Below, piece by piece: positions 61,617-64,000 of a stretch of DNA of 64,000 bases. The notes beneath the pieces were generated by a model that searched no databases, was not told the origin of the DNA, and worked only from the letters and a program-made list of their open reading frames with translations. Source of the stretch: Flavobacterium psychroterrae (GTDB lineage: Bacteria > Bacteroidota > Bacteroidia > Flavobacteriales > Flavobacteriaceae); NCBI RefSeq assembly GCF_018380615.1, contig NZ_JAGYVZ010000015.1:62001-126000 (forward strand), in the 5' to 3' direction. The translations under genes were made by a program, and so were the position numbers. How positions within the stretch are numbered: the stretch's first letter is position 1; each line of letters starts with the position of its first letter.

Positions 61617-61974
61617 CTTGTACAATCATTGCTGCTGCGATAGGAAAAAAGAATCCTAACAGAATTAATAAAGTGGATTGGTCTTTTTGAAGTTCACCGG
61701 TTTTTTCATAAACTTTTGGCAACGCTTCTTTTCCAGCCAGGTAATAAAAATAAATATTTACAGGCATACAGCATCCGGCAAAAATGGCGATAGGCTGAGA
61801 AATAACTTCTCTTTCTGCTACGGCATTAAAAACCTCAGATACTTTAATATTCCAGTAAATCAAATATAATCCACAAGTTAAAAAACCAAAAACCAAAACC
61901 ATTATAGGATCTACCTTAAATACCGGAATTGGCTCGCTAACCTTGTTAGATGTTTCGTGTAAATTATTCTCCAT
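61591..61974 (-). CDS. DUF4234-like small membrane protein
   Basis: 127 aa. A polar N-terminus (~1-22) is followed by FGFLTCGLYLIYWNIKVSEVFNAV, which resembles the GxYxxYW helix start of DUF4234 proteins. A second hydrophobic segment, FAGCCMPVNIYFYYLAG, contains a Cys-Cys pair, and a third is LLILLGFFFPIAAAMIV. It overlaps the DUF2752 gene by at least 25 bp and follows the second DUF805 gene by 16 bp, so the three genes form one operon. Function unknown. Confidence 0.72.
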   Translation of the reverse strand: MENNLHETSNKVSEPIPVFKVDPIMVLVFGFLTCGLYLIYWNIKVSEVFNAVAEREVISQPIAIFAGCCMPVNIYFYYLAGKEALPKVYEKTGELQKDQSTLLILLGFFFPIAAAMIVQGDINRLYK

Positions 61975-61990
61975 TTTTTATAATTAATTA

Positions 61991-62362
61991 TTACAAGTCA
62001 ACTTTTCCGATTTCGTTGATTTCTTTAAATTCATTTTTAGGATCAGGACCGTATTCATTTACTCCTTTATCACCTTCTGTACAAGCTAAAATTAAATTGT
62101 AGATTGGAATAAGCAGAAACCATCCGCTTTTACCTACATCATGCATTCTTCTAACACCAACTGCAATAGAAGGAACTAAAACGGCAAGACTGTAAACATT
62201 TGCAGCCAAACCTAAAGTTGGCGAAATTAGTCCAAGAACAAAACCTAAAGCAAAACTGATAATAACGTTAGCCAGGAAAAACATCCAATATTCTTTTCTT
62301 CTAGCTCTTCCATCAAAATTTGCGTAGTTTTCAAAAACTACTTTTTTGTACCATTCAATCAT
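61991..62362 (-). CDS. DUF805 membrane protein, copy 2
   Basis: 123 aa. It starts MIEWYKKVVFENYANFDGRARRKEYW and has VPSIAVGVRRMHDVGKSGWF and LACTEGDKGVNEYGPDPKNEF. It is the paralogue of the protein at 60531 and heads the small-membrane-protein operon. DNA identity to copy 1 is nearly complete for the first ~50 bp of coding sequence and fades afterwards. Confidence 0.9.
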   Translation of the reverse strand: MIEWYKKVVFENYANFDGRARRKEYWMFFLANVIISFALGFVLGLISPTLGLAANVYSLAVLVPSIAVGVRRMHDVGKSGWFLLIPIYNLILACTEGDKGVNEYGPDPKNEFKEINEIGKVDL

Positions 62363-62546
62363 AATTATAAAATTAGTTAGTTAAATGCCTACTCTTTTAG
62401 GATTTTCGGCTACTCCTTATTATCTAAAATTTTGTTAAAATCTGAAACAATATTAAAAAAAAATACTTATAAAAACTAATTCTAAATAACTTTATTCTAC
62501 AGAAAAGACTTGTTATTAAAATCTAAACAAAAAGCTAAGAATTTTA

Positions 62547-63488
62547 TTAGAAAATGGATTTGATTTTATTGACTATAACTTGTGCTAAACGTTCGTGACT
62601 TTCAAATGTCCAACCTGCTATATGAGGTGTTAGAAGAACATTTTTAGCTTCGAGCAAATATTGAAAAGCTGCAGGAGTGTTTTTATCCTGAAAAAGTGTT
62701 TCAAAAGATAACTTCTCATATTCCAAAACGTCCAGACCTGCTCCCAGAATCTTTTTAGCCTTCATTGCTTCAACTAAATCTGCTGTAACAATATTTTTAC
62801 CGCGAGATGTATTAATAATCCAAAATGGCTTTGCAAATGCGTTTATAAAATCTGAATTTACCATTTTGTCCGTTTCCGAAGTCCACGGAAGATGCAGACT
62901 TAAAACATCCGCTTTTTGTTGTAATTCCTGCAACGAAACCTGTTTTGCATTTTCATCTCCTATATTTTCTACAATATCATGAAATAAAACCTCTACATCA
63001 AAACCGCGAAGTTTTTTGGCGAAAGCTTTCCCCATGTTTCCGTAACCAATAATTCCAACCGTTTTCCCGTCAAGCTCATGACCGCGATTGCTTTCACGAT
63101 TCCATTGTCCGGCTTTTATTTCGGCATCAGCCTGATTTAAATTATTGAATAATGACAAAATTACTCCCAATGAATGTTCTGCAACAGCGTTGCGATTACC
63201 TTCGGGAGCAGCGATTAAATGAATTCCTTTTGCTTCGGCATAATCACAATCGATACTTTCTAAACCCGCGCCAACTCTGGCAATAAACTGTAAATTGGTC
63301 GCTTTATCTAAAAAAGTTTTATCAATTTTAAAACGGCTTCTGATTACGATTCCGTTATAATCCTGAATTTTAGCTTCAATTTCTTCTTTAGAAGATTTAA
63401 AATCGGTGTGGTTTTCAAAACCTGCGTCTTCTAGTTGTTGCCAAAGAATAGGATGATTGCTGTCGATATGTAGAATTTTTACGCTCAT
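62547..63488 (-). CDS. D-2-hydroxyacid dehydrogenase (phosphoglycerate dehydrogenase-like)
   Basis: 313 aa. N-terminal half with FIARVGAGLESIDCDYAEAKGI. NAD-binding Rossmann motif VGIIGYGNMGKAFAKKL (GxGxxG) followed by an acidic residue in LFHDIVE, so NAD is likely. The catalytic Arg is in NTSRGKNIV, Glu in GLDVLEYEK, and the His in LLTPHIAGWT, where Bacteroidota PDH-like proteins have HxAGW instead of HxGG. It oxidises or reduces D-2-hydroxyacids; 3-phosphoglycerate is possible, but the short length (no ACT domain) leaves the substrate open. It is divergent from the racemase gene. Confidence 0.9.
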   Translation of the reverse strand: MSVKILHIDSNHPILWQQLEDAGFENHTDFKSSKEEIEAKIQDYNGIVIRSRFKIDKTFLDKATNLQFIARVGAGLESIDCDYAEAKGIHLIAAPEGNRNAVAEHSLGVILSLFNNLNQADAEIKAGQWNRESNRGHELDGKTVGIIGYGNMGKAFAKKLRGFDVEVLFHDIVENIGDENAKQVSLQELQQKADVLSLHLPWTSETDKMVNSDFINAFAKPFWIINTSRGKNIVTADLVEAMKAKKILGAGLDVLEYEKLSFETLFQDKNTPAAFQYLLEAKNVLLTPHIAGWTFESHERLAQVIVNKIKSIF

Positions 63489-63592
63489 AAATTAAACTTT
63501 AATTAAGAAAACAAAGTAACAAAAAAATTGCCGTTTATTATTTTGACAAAATTAATTCAACAAGAAATGCGTAAATTAGCATAAAAAGGAAT

Positions 63593-64000
63593 ATGAAAAC
63601 AATTGGCTTAATTGGAGGAATGTCTTGGGAAAGTTCTTCATTATATTATCAGATAATAAACCGAACTATTCAGGAAAAATTAGGTGGTGTCCATTCCGGC
63701 AAATCGTTGTTATATTCTGTAGATTTTAATGAGATAGCATTATTGCAAAAAGAAGGAAACTGGGAAAAATTGGGATATTTAATGATTGAAGCTGCACAAA
63801 AACTCGAAAAAGGTGGTGCTGATTTTATTATTTTATGTACCAATACCATGCATAAAGTATCTGACGAAATAGAAAAAAATGTGTCAATTCCGTTAATTCA
63901 TATTGTTGATGCAGTTGCCGAAAAGATTGTGGAGAAAAGTATAAAAAAAATAGGTTTATTAGGTACGTCGTTTACTATGGAACAAGATTTTTTTAAAGTT
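63593..64000 (+). CDS. Aspartate/glutamate racemase family protein (5' part, cut by the right edge)
   Basis: 136 codons are in the window and the frame is still open at 64000. It starts MKTIGLIGGMSWESSSLYYQ, the signature of aspartate/hydantoin racemases (GGMSWEST). The first catalytic Cys is in FIILCTNTMHKV, and IGLLGTSFTMEQDFF follows. It interconverts D- and L-aspartate or glutamate without a cofactor, and may feed D-amino acids to the cell wall. The second catalytic Cys lies beyond the window. Confidence 0.9.
   Translation, partial: MKTIGLIGGMSWESSSLYYQIINRTIQEKLGGVHSGKSLLYSVDFNEIALLQKEGNWEKLGYLMIEAAQKLEKGGADFIILCTNTMHKVSDEIEKNVSIPLIHIVDAVAEKIVEKSIKKIGLLGTSFTMEQDFFKV

Noticed and set aside
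1..64000. Prophage, integrative element or insertion sequence
   Set aside because: No integrase, transposase, tRNA attachment site or phage structural gene was seen; the repeats are short palindromes only.

Overview
The window is a 64 kb piece of a Flavobacterium-like (Bacteroidota, Flavobacteriia) chromosome. It is AT-rich and full of type IX secretion system (T9SS) substrates. Several promoters match the Bacteroidota -7 element TAnnTTTG. atpD-atpC stand apart from the other ATP synthase genes, and a DUF4270/glmS operon and a TonB receptor/SGNH lipoprotein pair are present. No rRNA, tRNA, CRISPR array, transposase or phage gene was seen.

Region 1 (1-23029) is a surface/secretome island. It starts with the amino half of a large RHS-like protein that runs off the left edge. 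Next come a seven-repeat T9SS type A protein and four large proteins (1281, 1550, 1038 and 1525 aa). These four have unrelated N-terminal parts (delta-60 propeller; GEVED plus lectin plus PKD-like; glycine-rich; duplicated domain plus PA14) joined to one shared C-terminal module of about 430 aa ending in a T9SS type C sorting signal. Each of the four is followed by its own hairpin terminator, so they look monocistronic. recX sits alone between the third and fourth.

Region 2 (23094-30911) is a biotin locus on the minus strand: bioF, bioD, bioA and a FabF-like ketoacyl-ACP synthase. It is split by a block encoding a TraB/GumN protein, an ECF sigma factor, a membrane protein (possible anti-sigma) and a two-helix peptide. 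bioB and bioC are not in the window. Imperfect palindromes fill several of the gaps.

Region 3 (31095-48453) is mostly housekeeping: atpD-atpC, an SGNH esterase lipoprotein with a TonB receptor, and a minus-strand operon of a short starch-synthase-like gene, a DUF4270 lipoprotein and glmS. Divergent from it are panC-panD, then an esterase-fold protein lacking its serine nucleophile, radA, and an AsmA-like/GT51 transglycosylase.

Region 4 (48627-60459) is signalling and envelope: a LytS/LytT-like two-component pair divergent from a vWA lipoprotein, an L,D-transpeptidase-like lipoprotein and a MuiA/DUF4139 protein. Then come an aldo/keto reductase, a possible orphan antitoxin, an OmpA lipoprotein, xth, and a two-domain acyltransferase of the OlsF type (ornithine/glycine-lipid synthesis).

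Region 5 (60531-64000) holds small membrane proteins (two near-duplicate DUF805 genes flanking DUF4234-like and DUF2752 genes), a D-2-hydroxyacid dehydrogenase, and the start of an aspartate/glutamate racemase cut by the right edge.

The most unusual material is the T9SS type C paralogue island with swapped N-termini, the ketoacyl synthase in a split biotin locus, and the palindromic spacers placed between genes of operons. No wholly new system is demonstrated.
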